From: Deltaproteobacteria bacterium
Lineage (GTDB): Bacteria > Desulfobacterota > Desulfobulbia > Desulfobulbales > SURF-16
Assembly (NCBI GenBank): GCA_030667965.1
Contig: DAOUUW010000003.1
Location: 1-49,154, forward strand
DNA length: 49,154 bases
Reading direction: 5' to 3'
The stretch's first letter is position 1, and every line of letters begins with the position of its first letter. Shown in pieces: positions 23,623 through 32,280 of this stretch. Position numbers and translations under genes: made by a program. Under the pieces are notes generated by a model. That model had not been told where the DNA came from, did not search any database, and was given only the letters and a program-made list of their open reading frames with translations.

Positions 23623-24718
23623 TCATTTTTGCCAGAGCAGATAGTCTTTGATAAAGGGATCAAGGGCGCCGTCCAGAACAGCACTTACATTGCCTGTCTC
23701 GTGATTGGTCCTGTGGTCCTTGATCATTTGGTAGGGCTGCATGACATAAGATCTGATCTGACTGCCCCAGGCGATTTCCTTTTTCTCCCCCTGCAGTTCC
23801 TGGCGTTGCTCTTTCTGCAGCTTCTGCTCCCGTTCGTAGAGGCGGGATTTGAGCATCTTCATTGCTATGTCCTTATTGCGGTGCTGGGAACGTTCGTTCT
23901 GGCACTGGACAACGATATTGGTTGGCAGGTGGGTGATGCGGATGGCGGAATTCGTCTTATTGACATGCTGGCCGCCGGCACCGCTGGCCCGGTAGGTGTC
24001 AATGCGCAGGTCTTTTTCGTTGATATCCACTTCGATGGCGTCATCCAGTTCGGGGAAGATGAAGACCGATGCAAAGGAGGTGTGGCGTCTGCCGCAGGCG
24101 TCAAAGGGTGAAATGCGCACAAGGCGGTGAATGCCCATCTCCGAACGTAAATAGCCGTAGGCATAGCGTCCCTTGACCATGATGGTGGTGCTCTTTACCC
24201 CGGCTTCGTCGCCCGGCTGCAGGTCGAGGATATCAGTTTTAAAGCCCTTGGCTTCGGTCCAGCGCAGATACATGCGCAGCATGATGTCTACCCAGTCCTG
24301 GGCCTCGGTGCCGCCGGCCCCGGCATGGATGCTCAGCATGGCATTGGCGGTGTCATGTTCGCCGGTGAACATGCATTCCAGCTCAAAGGCATCCATCTTT
24401 TTCTGCAGCTGTTTCAGGGTTTGGATTGCTTCCGCCTCGGTTTCAGCGTCATCCTCGTCAATGGCCAGTTCCAGCAGAATCTCGGTATCTTCACTCATAC
24501 CATGAAGGGCTTCCCATCCATCAATCGGGTACTGAAGCCTGCTTATTTCCTGCTGCACCTGCCTGGCTTTCTCGGCATCGTTCCAGAAATCGGGGCGGGC
24601 GGTTTGCTGCTCAAGCTCTTCTATTTTTTCTCTCTGGCCATCTAATTCAAAGACGCACCTTTAAGGAGAGGAGCCTTGATTGGATTTCCTGGAGTTTCTG
24701 TTTTAGTTCGGCGGACAT
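23623..24718 (-). CDS. prfB: Peptide chain release factor 2, expressed by +1 programmed frameshift
   Basis: RF2 recognises UAA and UGA. The gene starts at ATG 24718 and reads 23 codons (MSAELKQKLQEIQSRLLSLK, then VRL) to UGA at 24649-24647. After a +1 shift it continues as ELDGQREKIEELEQQ and on to the stop at 23623, giving 364 residues, the normal RF2 length. The catalytic GGQ is in SGAGGQHVNKT; the stop-codon recognition SPF motif is in ISPFDACGRRHTS. A naive reading would start at an internal site and lose about 50 residues. Low RF2 allows more shifting, so the gene is autoregulated. It follows the acidic-protein gene. Confidence 0.95.
24647..24661 (-). promoter_or_regulatory. RF2 programmed +1 frameshift site
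   Basis: AAGGTG-CGT-CTT-TGA: an internal Shine-Dalgarno-like AAGGTG sits 3 nt before the CTT slip codon and the in-frame UGA. This is the spacing of the canonical RF2 site (AGGGGG-TAT-CTT-TGA). Slippage of the Leu tRNA from CUU to UUU restores the long frame. Confidence 0.92.
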
Positions 24719-24890
24719 GTTTTATCTCTTAAAATGGGGCGTTTGCCCGGGATTGTATACGGTCGGAGAGGCTCTTTGTGTAGCTTTCTCTCCTGGCAGG
24801 TGATTTTATGTAGTAAGTTGTCAATGCTGTTGAGCAAAAAATATAATACCCGAAAGAAGAAAATGCGCCAATAATAATCACGGCCTGTTG

Positions 24891-25607
24891 CTATTTGATT
24901 CGCAGTATTTTGAGAATTTTTGTGAAAAAAGATTCCTTCTCAATCGTCACCGGTTCTTCCGTTTTTTCAACCGTTTCATCCTCTGCAGCGGAGGGTTCCT
25001 CCAGAATCTCTCGTTCGACGGGACTGATTTTCGCTTCCACCGGGGCAGCAGTTTCTTCCCGGGCTTCTTGCTCTTTCTCTAGGGTTTCTTTCTGCACCTC
25101 TTCTTCAACAGGGCTGACGTCTTTCTCAAGTTCCAGTGGCGTTTCAGGTATTTCCTCCTGAACGGCTTCCTCGGCAGGAGCCGGCGGCTTTTCAATTTCT
25201 ATGATCTCAGGTTCTGCAGGAACTTCTTCAGGTGTTTCTTCAAAGGTGATTTCCTCGTCAAATATATCTTCTATATCAGGAAGTTCCTCAAGGATTATTT
25301 CATCCTGCTCGACGTTATCCGCCTCTTTAAGTAAACTGAATTCGTTGAGGTCAATGTCAAGTGAGGGCAGTTCGACCTGACCTGTATCACCGGCATGGAT
25401 CTCTGCCATTTCAATTTGTTCAACGTTTCTGCCGCTGATTATTTCACTCATATGTTGTTTTGCTTCCTGCCAATATTCAGGAAGATGTTCCTCAAGGCGT
25501 AGCCTTGCCGCTTTCTGCTCCCATTCGGCATTTAATTGAGTGATTTCCTGATCAGTAAAGCCGTATTTCAGCATATTTGCCGGAGTGAAAATTTTTGTTT
25601 TGGCCAT
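24891..25607 (-). CDS. Acidic low-complexity protein, unknown function
   Basis: 238 residues. A conserved-looking N-terminal 75 residues (AKTKIFTPANMLKYGFTDQE, then helices with an EYWQEAKQHM segment) is followed by about 145 residues of Glu/Pro-rich, probably disordered sequence (EITFEETPEEVPAEPEI and similar). It ends in a short basic amphipathic helix (ESFFTKILKILRIK) that could bind membrane. No family recognised. ATG 25607 is chosen: CAGGAG lies 8-13 nt upstream. It lies between lnt and prfB on the same strand, 48 bp after lnt. The acidic linker plus basic helix recalls adaptor or scaffold proteins, but this is only an analogy. Confidence 0.75.
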   Translation of the reverse strand: MAKTKIFTPANMLKYGFTDQEITQLNAEWEQKAARLRLEEHLPEYWQEAKQHMSEIISGRNVEQIEMAEIHAGDTGQVELPSLDIDLNEFSLLKEADNVEQDEIILEELPDIEDIFDEEITFEETPEEVPAEPEIIEIEKPPAPAEEAVQEEIPETPLELEKDVSPVEEEVQKETLEKEQEAREETAAPVEAKISPVEREILEEPSAAEDETVEKTEEPVTIEKESFFTKILKILRIK

Positions 25608-25655
25608 TATTTTACTCCTGTTGGACAATGGGGATTACGTTCAGGTTTAAACGGC

Positions 25656-27173
25656 TTATTGCCGACTTCTCTTTATCCATAGTAGCAGAAAAAAAGAATA
25701 AATGAGGCAAAGCACGGGGAAAAAATGGCCTTTTTGTGTAAAAAAAGATGTTGTGTCCAGCATTGAGACAGAGCCGTTAATAAAGCAATCGATAAAAAGA
25801 GGTGTCGGCCGGCTGATGCGACCTGCCGGATCAATAAAGCAGCTGATGCCGGTGTTGGCCGCCCGGGCCAGGCTGCGGCGGTTTTCCACGGCGCGCAGAA
25901 CGGCCATGGACATATGTTGGATTGAGGCAGGTGACCTGCCGAACCAGGCATCATTGGTGATATTGACTAGAATATTGGCCTTGTTTACCGTTTCTTTGCG
26001 CGCCAGTTCGGGAAAAATCGACTCAAAGCAGATGAGCACTCCCAGGCGGGCCGCACCATCTGTCAGGGGGAAAGCTTTTGTGCCGGTACTGAAATTGCCC
26101 ACCGATTCCACCAGCGGACCGGGCAGAGGAAGAATGTCGGCAAAAGGAATATATTCACCAAAGGGGACAAGGTGCTGTTTAAGATAACGAGATTCTCTGC
26201 CATCCCTTGTCACCAGAACGGCACTGTTATAGAGTTCCGGACCGTTCATTCCGGGTTCAAAATAGGGTGCCCCGGCAAGCAGGGAATAATTATGCTGAAA
26301 TACAGTCCTTGAGAGCAGTTCCGCAAAGAGAGGATGTGTCTGCGGGTTAAACGGCATGGCCGTTTCCGGCCAGATGACGATGTCCGGCTTGTCTTCTTTA
26401 AGCGAATCATTGCTTAAATTGATATGTTTGTAAATGGCCTCTCTCTTTTTCTCGGGATTCCATTTCTGGTTTTGGTCAATATTGCCCTGGATGATGGTGA
26501 TTTGATACTTGGGGGCAAGGGGCAGGGACTCCAGGATATTTTCATAACGATTCAGCGAATAAATCGAAGTTGCGGCAATGAGGATGAATCCTGTTACTAC
26601 AGGGAAAGTTATCTTTCTATAACCCCATGGCGCTTTCTTGTCTCCGGCTACAAGCACTGTGAAAAGAAGGCAGTTGGCAAGGATAATGAGAAAGGTGATG
26701 AAGTGATGACCGCCCAGATCGGCTGCCTGGATAACAAGAGGTGTCTTGAACTGGGAGTAGCCCAGATCCTGCCAGGGAAAGCCGCTGAACAACCGGCCCC
26801 GTATAAAGTCAAGCGCCACCCAGAGAAAGGGAAGGGTCCAGACGGGTGTCATCGTTTTCATTGTGCTTGCGGCAGCGCAGAACACAGCAGTGTACAGGGC
26901 CATATAGGCGCTGAGAAGCAGCAGGGCAATGCCGCAGAGCCACCAGGGCAGATGGCCGTAAGTGCCGAGTGAAATAACGACCCAGTAGATGAGATAGGTA
27001 TAATAGCACAGGCCGCAGACAAAACCGAGTAGAGCCGCCTTTTTTGCTTTTATCCTGGAACAGCCGAAAAGAAGCGGCACCAGACAAAACCAGGAACAGA
27101 ATGACAGACCCATTCCGGGAGAAGAAAGGCTCAGAAGCAGGGCGCTGGATAAAAACAACAAGAGGGTTTTCAT
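25656..27173 (-). CDS. lnt: Apolipoprotein N-acyltransferase
   Basis: A 505-residue inner-membrane enzyme that adds the third acyl chain to outer-membrane lipoproteins. Several membrane helices (1-205) precede a nitrilase-type catalytic domain. The triad is visible: Glu270 (IVIWPETAMP), Lys332 (YLKQHLVPFGEY) and Cys382 (LICFESIFPE). A final helix lies at the C-terminus. It lies 27 bp after corC, matching the ybeX-lnt order of enterobacteria. The window encodes several lipoproteins (efflux channel, M48 protease, binding protein) that would be its substrates. Confidence 0.95.
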   Translation of the reverse strand: MKTLLLFLSSALLLSLSSPGMGLSFCSWFCLVPLLFGCSRIKAKKAALLGFVCGLCYYTYLIYWVVISLGTYGHLPWWLCGIALLLLSAYMALYTAVFCAAASTMKTMTPVWTLPFLWVALDFIRGRLFSGFPWQDLGYSQFKTPLVIQAADLGGHHFITFLIILANCLLFTVLVAGDKKAPWGYRKITFPVVTGFILIAATSIYSLNRYENILESLPLAPKYQITIIQGNIDQNQKWNPEKKREAIYKHINLSNDSLKEDKPDIVIWPETAMPFNPQTHPLFAELLSRTVFQHNYSLLAGAPYFEPGMNGPELYNSAVLVTRDGRESRYLKQHLVPFGEYIPFADILPLPGPLVESVGNFSTGTKAFPLTDGAARLGVLICFESIFPELARKETVNKANILVNITNDAWFGRSPASIQHMSMAVLRAVENRRSLARAANTGISCFIDPAGRISRPTPLFIDCFINGSVSMLDTTSFFTQKGHFFPVLCLIYSFFLLLWIKRSRQ

Positions 27174-27200
27174 ATCAGGAATCAGGAGTCACCACTCGGA

Positions 27201-28058
27201 TCACTCCTGAACATTTTCCTTTTTGATCTTCACGCTCTTGATGTGCCTCATACTTGCCGAAAGAACGGTAAAGGTAAGCGATTCAAACTCGACTTTTTCG
27301 CCCTTCTTTGGAATGCGGTCAAGCTGGTTGATGATAAACCCGCCAATGGACTCATAGGGGCCTTCCGGCAGCTCCATATTGAAAAAATCCTCTATCATTT
27401 CAATGTCCTCTTTGGCCGAGGTGATGACGGTATTATCATCGATAACCTGCCATTCTTCTATCTGCTTGTCGGTTTCATCGTCGATTTCGCCAACAATTTC
27501 CTCCAGGATGTCTTCCATAGTGATCAACCCCCTGATGCTGCCGAATTCGTCGTTGACAACGGCCATGTGAATTTTCTGGGTTTGAAAATCCCGCAGCAGG
27601 GAGACGATTTTGTCGTTTTCGCTGACAAAGAAGACGGGATTGACCAGTTCCTTCAGCGGCGGCAGGGGCGTATCCGCAGAACAGGTGAGCAGTTGTTTGG
27701 CATGCAGGGTGCCGATGATATTGTCAGAATTTTTGTCAAATATAGGAATACGGCTGAAGCCTTTTTCCTTAATGATGTTGATGATCTCGCAGTGGGTAGA
27801 GGACAGGGGCGCACTGACGATTTCGGCGGTGGGAGTCATGATTTCCCGGACAACAGTGTCGCGGAACTCGAAAATGCTGCTGATCATCTGCACTTCCTGG
27901 CTTGTGATCAGCCCCTGTTCCTCGCCTTCATCAATAAGATCCTGGATTTCCTGCTCCAGGATTTCCGTAGTGTCCGGTTGGGGTGAGAGTTTTAAAAACT
28001 GCAGTAATCGTCGAATAGACGACTGGTTCGTTTCCGGGGGAGGTTGATTATTTTCCAT
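27201..28058 (-). CDS. CorC/HlyC-family CBS-domain transport accessory protein (YbeX-like)
   Basis: 285 residues. A short N-terminal region (LEQEIQDLIDEGEEQGLI) leads into VREIMTPTAEIVSA, a CBS-domain pair (about 70-195), and a C-terminal CorC_HlyC transporter-associated domain (about 205-280, ending with DRIPKKGEKVEFESLTFTVL). There is no DUF21 membrane domain, so this is the soluble CorC/YbeX type associated with Mg2+/Co2+ efflux and ribosome-related phenotypes. It is probably the first gene of the minus-strand run; a divergent promoter region (28059-28259) separates it from the carboxylase operon. Confidence 0.88.
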   Translation of the reverse strand: MENNQPPPETNQSSIRRLLQFLKLSPQPDTTEILEQEIQDLIDEGEEQGLITSQEVQMISSIFEFRDTVVREIMTPTAEIVSAPLSSTHCEIINIIKEKGFSRIPIFDKNSDNIIGTLHAKQLLTCSADTPLPPLKELVNPVFFVSENDKIVSLLRDFQTQKIHMAVVNDEFGSIRGLITMEDILEEIVGEIDDETDKQIEEWQVIDDNTVITSAKEDIEMIEDFFNMELPEGPYESIGGFIINQLDRIPKKGEKVEFESLTFTVLSASMRHIKSVKIKKENVQE

Positions 28059-28168
28059 TCGTGTATTTTAATGTTTTTTCATAAAACTATCAAAGAGCTG
28101 AATCTTAAAAACGAAAGGTTTTTCTGGTCATTTGCTACGGTTAATAACTCGTTATGTCAAGAAATAAA

Positions 28169-28196
28169 TTGACGCGACAGGGTGAAATCGTTATAA
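28169..28196 (+). promoter_or_regulatory. Sigma70-like promoter of the acetyl-CoA carboxylase operon
   Basis: TTGACG (28169-28174) and TTATAA (28191-28196) are spaced by 16 bp, about 115 nt before the likely accC start. Both boxes are close to consensus. It is the only strong promoter-like match I saw in the divergent 28059-28259 gap. Confidence 0.55.
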
Positions 28197-28313
28197 GCAG
28201 CTTGCTTAAAATAGGGATTAGCGATACAAAATATTCATGTTGTCTCGTTTATTTCGAAATTGACTGTTGTAAATATCAATGCATACTGCCGGCTATCCGG
28301 ATCAGGGTATAGT

Positions 28314-29720
28314 TTGAAAGAAAAAGTTTTAATAGCCAACAGAGGTGAAATTGCCATACGAATTGCCAGGTCCTGTCAGGAACTGGATCTGGATTTTGTC
28401 GTCATTTATACGGATGCAGACAAAGATTCTGAGCATGTGTTTCCTTATCTTGCGGAAAACGGCTCCGAAAAAAGGGCCTGGAGGGTGGCAAGTTACACCG
28501 ATCCCAACGACATTCTTTCCGTTGCAGACTATACGCAGTGCACGGCCATTCATCCGGGTTATGGCTTTTTCTCCGAAGATTTCCGCTTTGCCAGAAGGGT
28601 AACGATCCGTGAACGACCGTTGACCTTTATCGGCCCTAAATGGGAAGTTATACGTGATTTAGGCGACAAAATAAATACAAAGCACGTTGCCAATAAACTT
28701 GGCATTCCGACTATTCCGGGGACCGACGGACCCATTTATAATGAAATGGAGGCCGAGGCCATTGCCGAACAGCTTCTCGATGACCAGCGGGAGCAGGAGA
28801 TCAAGGATCCCTCCATCCTGGTCAAAGCGGCGGCAGGCGGCGGCGGAATGGGTATCGAGGAGGTGCATCGTATCGATGAGTTCCGCAGGATCTACCGTCA
28901 GGTGCAGAATTATGCCAAGCGGCAGTTTGGCGATGGCGGGGTTCTTATTGAACAGTGTTTGCGGGATTATAACCATCTTGAGGTGCAGCTTGTCTGTAGC
29001 CGTCATGGTGAAAGAGTGCATTTCGGTACTAGAAACTGCACTATTCAGAGCACCGGCCGGCAGAAACGGCTTGAAGCCGCGCCCGGCTTTGATGACGGCT
29101 GTTTTGCCTATGATTTTCATGCCGGGGATGTGCTTGACAAGGTTGTCAAATATTCTTTAAAACTGGCGGCCCATGTCCGTTATGATAATGTCGGCACCTG
29201 GGAATGGATTGTCAGCCGTTCGGGAATGCCTTATTTGCTTGAGGTCAATACTCGTATTCAGGTGGAGAATGATGTTTCGGCGCGGATTAGTTATGTAAAC
29301 GGCAAGCAGCCTAATTTGATTAAAGAACAAATTCGACTGGCCCTGGGGGAAAGGATCGGCTACAATCAGAAAAAAATAGATTTCAAGGGAGCCAGTATAG
29401 AATTCAGGATTGTGGCGGAAGATCCCCGCCGCGGTTTTGCTCCCTGGGTCGGTACAATTTCCACATTTGATTTCCCGCAGAAAGATTGGGCAGCCGTTTA
29501 TACCCATGTTCCCTTTGACCGTCCCTATGTAATACCCAGTGATTATGATCCGAATCTGGCTCTGGCCATTGTCTGGGGAGACAGCATAGAAGAGGTGAAA
29601 GAGCGTGGCCTGCAGTTTTTAAATGGGGTCACCATTGAAGGCACAAACGGCGCGGGGGATCCTATTTTAACGAATCTCACATACCTGAAGAATAACATCG
29701 ACAGATTGTTGACATTTTAA
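28314..29720 (+). CDS. accC: Biotin carboxylase subunit of acetyl-CoA carboxylase
   Basis: 468 residues from TTG 28314 (preceded by CAGGGTAT); the frame is open back to TTG 28260. ATP-grasp enzyme carboxylating biotin. Seen: KEKVLIANRGEIAIRIARSC, IHPGYGFFSED, the Gly-rich ATP loop VKAAAGGGGMGIE, GTWEW, EVNTRIQVEN and IEFRIVAEDP. The catalytic Glu and Arg of NTRIQVE are kept. The usual following His (QVEH) is Asn, and the region around the bicarbonate/biotin Lys (QSTGRQKRLEAAPG) has an extra residue relative to E. coli AccC, so this is a divergent branch. It is the first gene of a four-gene carboxylase operon. Confidence 0.88.
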   Translation: MKEKVLIANRGEIAIRIARSCQELDLDFVVIYTDADKDSEHVFPYLAENGSEKRAWRVASYTDPNDILSVADYTQCTAIHPGYGFFSEDFRFARRVTIRERPLTFIGPKWEVIRDLGDKINTKHVANKLGIPTIPGTDGPIYNEMEAEAIAEQLLDDQREQEIKDPSILVKAAAGGGGMGIEEVHRIDEFRRIYRQVQNYAKRQFGDGGVLIEQCLRDYNHLEVQLVCSRHGERVHFGTRNCTIQSTGRQKRLEAAPGFDDGCFAYDFHAGDVLDKVVKYSLKLAAHVRYDNVGTWEWIVSRSGMPYLLEVNTRIQVENDVSARISYVNGKQPNLIKEQIRLALGERIGYNQKKIDFKGASIEFRIVAEDPRRGFAPWVGTISTFDFPQKDWAAVYTHVPFDRPYVIPSDYDPNLALAIVWGDSIEEVKERGLQFLNGVTIEGTNGAGDPILTNLTYLKNNIDRLLTF

Positions 29721-29777
29721 TAGCACGCGGCTTTTAGCAGCATAATTTTTGCCTTAAGCTGCCTGCTTTATATATTT

Positions 29778-32030
29778 ATGGACGATATAAGAAAACGGCT
29801 TTTAAAGAGTGCGGAGCGGATCTCCTATTTGAGTCAGCTCAAGGAGGGGATGGACTGGGGAAACCTTGCCGGACTGCAGGAGCGGCTGGAAACGATTAGG
29901 GAAGCGTTTTACGATTTTTCTCTGGAGGATCTGCATAAAGAAACCGCAGCCCTGGAGGAAAGTCTTTTTTTTCTGGAACAGCGCTGTGAAGAAAATCTGA
30001 CCCCCATGGAAAGAGTACGCATTGTGCGTATTCCATTGCGTTTTTCCATGCAGGATATCCTGGAAAACGTCTATGAGGATTACACCGAATTAGGCGGGGA
30101 AGACGAAGCCAGCATTGATCCATCAATGGTTGCCGCCAAGGCGACTATTGTCCGCCAGGTAAAAAATAAAAGTTTTACCCAGCAGGTGATGGTCATTGGT
30201 CATGAAAAGGGCCATGGTGAGGAATATCGCAATGGCGGCTGCAGCATGCCCTGGGGCAATGAAAAAGCATTGCGTTTCATGCAGGTTGCCCAGACCGAGG
30301 GCATACCCATCCACTCCTATATCTTTACCCCGGGCTCTTTCCCTGTGGAAGAGTACCCTGGTGCTGCCCAGCAGATTGCCAGAAATCTTTATGCAATGAC
30401 CAAGTTACGGGTTCCCATGATTTCGGTCATTTCCGAAGGTGGGTCCGGCGGCGCCGAAGCCATCGGCCTGTCCGATTACCGCATGATGTTTTCCCATGGT
30501 TATTATTCGGTTATCTCCCCTGAGGGGGCTGCTGCCATTGAGGGAAAAATCCGGGAAGGCGAGAAGCTTCCCAAGGAACTTGTGGAGCGCTGCGCCGAGA
30601 GTTTGAAGATAACGGCTACCGATAATCTGGAATTGGGCACCATCGACCGGATTATTGATGAACCTTTACTTGGTGCCAAACGTGATGATTTTGCCTTTTT
30701 CAAAAGGTTGAAATTTGAAATGATCCGCGCAACGGACGAGGTTGTTCTCAAGACAAAAAGTTTTCGTGCCTTCAGGGCCTATGAACTCAAATTGAAGAAG
30801 AAAAATGAGGACATCAACACGGAGGATCACCTTATTCAAATTTCCTGGGATCTCAGTAAGGATGAGGTAACACGTCTTCTTCGCCTTCGTTCAAAAAAAT
30901 ACAGGGAAATGGCCACCGAGGCTTTTGTCGGCAAGATTTCGCCATTCACAGCTTTCTGTGAGAAGATGAAACTTGCCTCCAGTAAGGTCTATTACACCTT
31001 TCGTTATGATATTCTGCGCAACCAGCAAAAGCAGGTCAGGCAGGTTATCCAGGATATGTCAAGTGAGGGTTCGGTCTTTCTGAAACAGGTTCGCGAACCC
31101 ATTGCGGCAGCCTACGATTTTGTCTCTCTGAAGCAGGCCGGGAAACAGACCCGTACTTCGGTAAACAGTCAGCAGAGTGTTGAAGCCGAGTTTGGTGACA
31201 CCTATACCAGTCCCCTGGCCAACGAGGATCGTACTGTAAGTTGTCCCAATGCGGGAAAATATGGTTGCAAGGATCTCTGGGTGCCTGATCTGTACGGTGA
31301 ATTCTGCGGTGTCTGTGAAAACTGCGGCCATCATTTTCCGCTCGAATATCATTGGTACCTGCGCCATATCATAGACAAGGACTCCTTTAAGGAGTTTAAC
31401 AGGGATATTACAGCCGGCAATCCACTGGGTGCCCCGGGTTTTGATACAAGGCTGATGGACGCCAAATCAAAAACCAACCGTAAGAGCGCCATTATCACTT
31501 TTGAGGCCAGCGTCATGGGTATTGAGCTGGTGGTGGCCATGCTCTACAGTAATTTCAGGAATGGTACCGTAGGTTCGGCGGAAGGCGAGAAATTTGTAAG
31601 GGCCTGCGAGCTGGCCAAATTGAAGCGGCGACCCCTGTTGGCCTATATCCATACCACCGGCGGCATCAGGATTCAGGAAGGAACCCATGGCGTAGTGCAG
31701 ATGCCCAAGTGCACCATGACTGTGCGTGAATATGTGGACTCCGGCGGTTTATATATCGTTGTCTATGACAATAATTCCTATGCCGGTCCTGTGGCCAGTT
31801 TTCTTGGATGTTCTTTTTATCAGTTTGCCATACGCTCCAGTCGGATCGGTTTTGCCGGACCCAGGGTTATCCGTGACACTACGGGTGAGGATATTCCGCC
31901 TGGTTATCATAGTGCTAAAAACGCACTGAAACGCGGCCATGTACACGGTCTGTGGGACAGGCGCGAATTCCGCCGCAACCTGCATAAGGCGTTGATGACC
32001 ATGGGTGGCGGTAATGTGTATTATCGCTAA
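29778..32030 (+). CDS. Fused acetyl-CoA carboxylase carboxyltransferase (alpha-beta)
   Basis: 750 residues. The N-terminal half is AccA-like: a helical leader, VKNKSFTQQVMVIGHEKGHG, MPWGNEKALRFMQVA, and the oxyanion loop SEGGSGGAEAIG (219-230). The C-terminal half is AccD-like. A zinc ribbon uses candidate Cys489, Cys497, Cys510, Cys513 and Cys516 (FCGVCENCGHHFP). The crotonase-like carboxyltransferase core contains YIHTTGGIRIQEGTHG. The order alpha then beta in one chain differs from separate accA/accD genes and from the beta-alpha order of some carboxylases. It transfers CO2 from biotin to acetyl-CoA, giving malonyl-CoA. The substrate is inferred from AccA/AccD likeness and context. Confidence 0.85.
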   Translation: MDDIRKRLLKSAERISYLSQLKEGMDWGNLAGLQERLETIREAFYDFSLEDLHKETAALEESLFFLEQRCEENLTPMERVRIVRIPLRFSMQDILENVYEDYTELGGEDEASIDPSMVAAKATIVRQVKNKSFTQQVMVIGHEKGHGEEYRNGGCSMPWGNEKALRFMQVAQTEGIPIHSYIFTPGSFPVEEYPGAAQQIARNLYAMTKLRVPMISVISEGGSGGAEAIGLSDYRMMFSHGYYSVISPEGAAAIEGKIREGEKLPKELVERCAESLKITATDNLELGTIDRIIDEPLLGAKRDDFAFFKRLKFEMIRATDEVVLKTKSFRAFRAYELKLKKKNEDINTEDHLIQISWDLSKDEVTRLLRLRSKKYREMATEAFVGKISPFTAFCEKMKLASSKVYYTFRYDILRNQQKQVRQVIQDMSSEGSVFLKQVREPIAAAYDFVSLKQAGKQTRTSVNSQQSVEAEFGDTYTSPLANEDRTVSCPNAGKYGCKDLWVPDLYGEFCGVCENCGHHFPLEYHWYLRHIIDKDSFKEFNRDITAGNPLGAPGFDTRLMDAKSKTNRKSAIITFEASVMGIELVVAMLYSNFRNGTVGSAEGEKFVRACELAKLKRRPLLAYIHTTGGIRIQEGTHGVVQMPKCTMTVREYVDSGGLYIVVYDNNSYAGPVASFLGCSFYQFAIRSSRIGFAGPRVIRDTTGEDIPPGYHSAKNALKRGHVHGLWDRREFRRNLHKALMTMGGGNVYYR

Positions 32031-32149
32031 GGTGATGAAGCTATAAAATGGTTCAGGTTGAAGGTCGAAGACTGAAGGCTGAGCCCAATTATAAAAAATA
32101 CTGATTGAATCATGATGATCCCGTAAAAAGTCAAAATTTGCTAATTATT

Positions 32150-32218
32150 GTCATTCCCGCGCAGGCGGGAATCCAGTAATTTTGACACGTTATAGATTTC
32201 CGCCTACGCGGGAATGAC
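32150..32218. repeat. GTCATTCCCGCG inverted-pair repeat
   Basis: GTCATTCCCGCGCAGGCGGG (from 32150) and its inverted partner (32195-32218, CCGCCTACGCGGGAATGAC core) form a long hairpin around an AT-rich centre, with four mismatches in 24. This is a widespread intergenic repeat type; one strand reads WIPACAGMT in translation, a known false-ORF signature. It sits in the 250-bp gap between the carboxyltransferase and the carrier gene, the only large gap in the operon. Confidence 0.75.
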
Positions 32219-32280
32219 GAAATGATGTATTTTTTTACGAGACTATTATTATTGAACGAGCAAGACCAGTCATTTAAACC

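Noticed and set aside
23601-23684. GTG start of the Fe-S protein inside prfB
   Set aside because: It would add 28 residues encoded by another frame of prfB with no family similarity and no ribosome site; TTG 23600 or a nearby start is more plausible.
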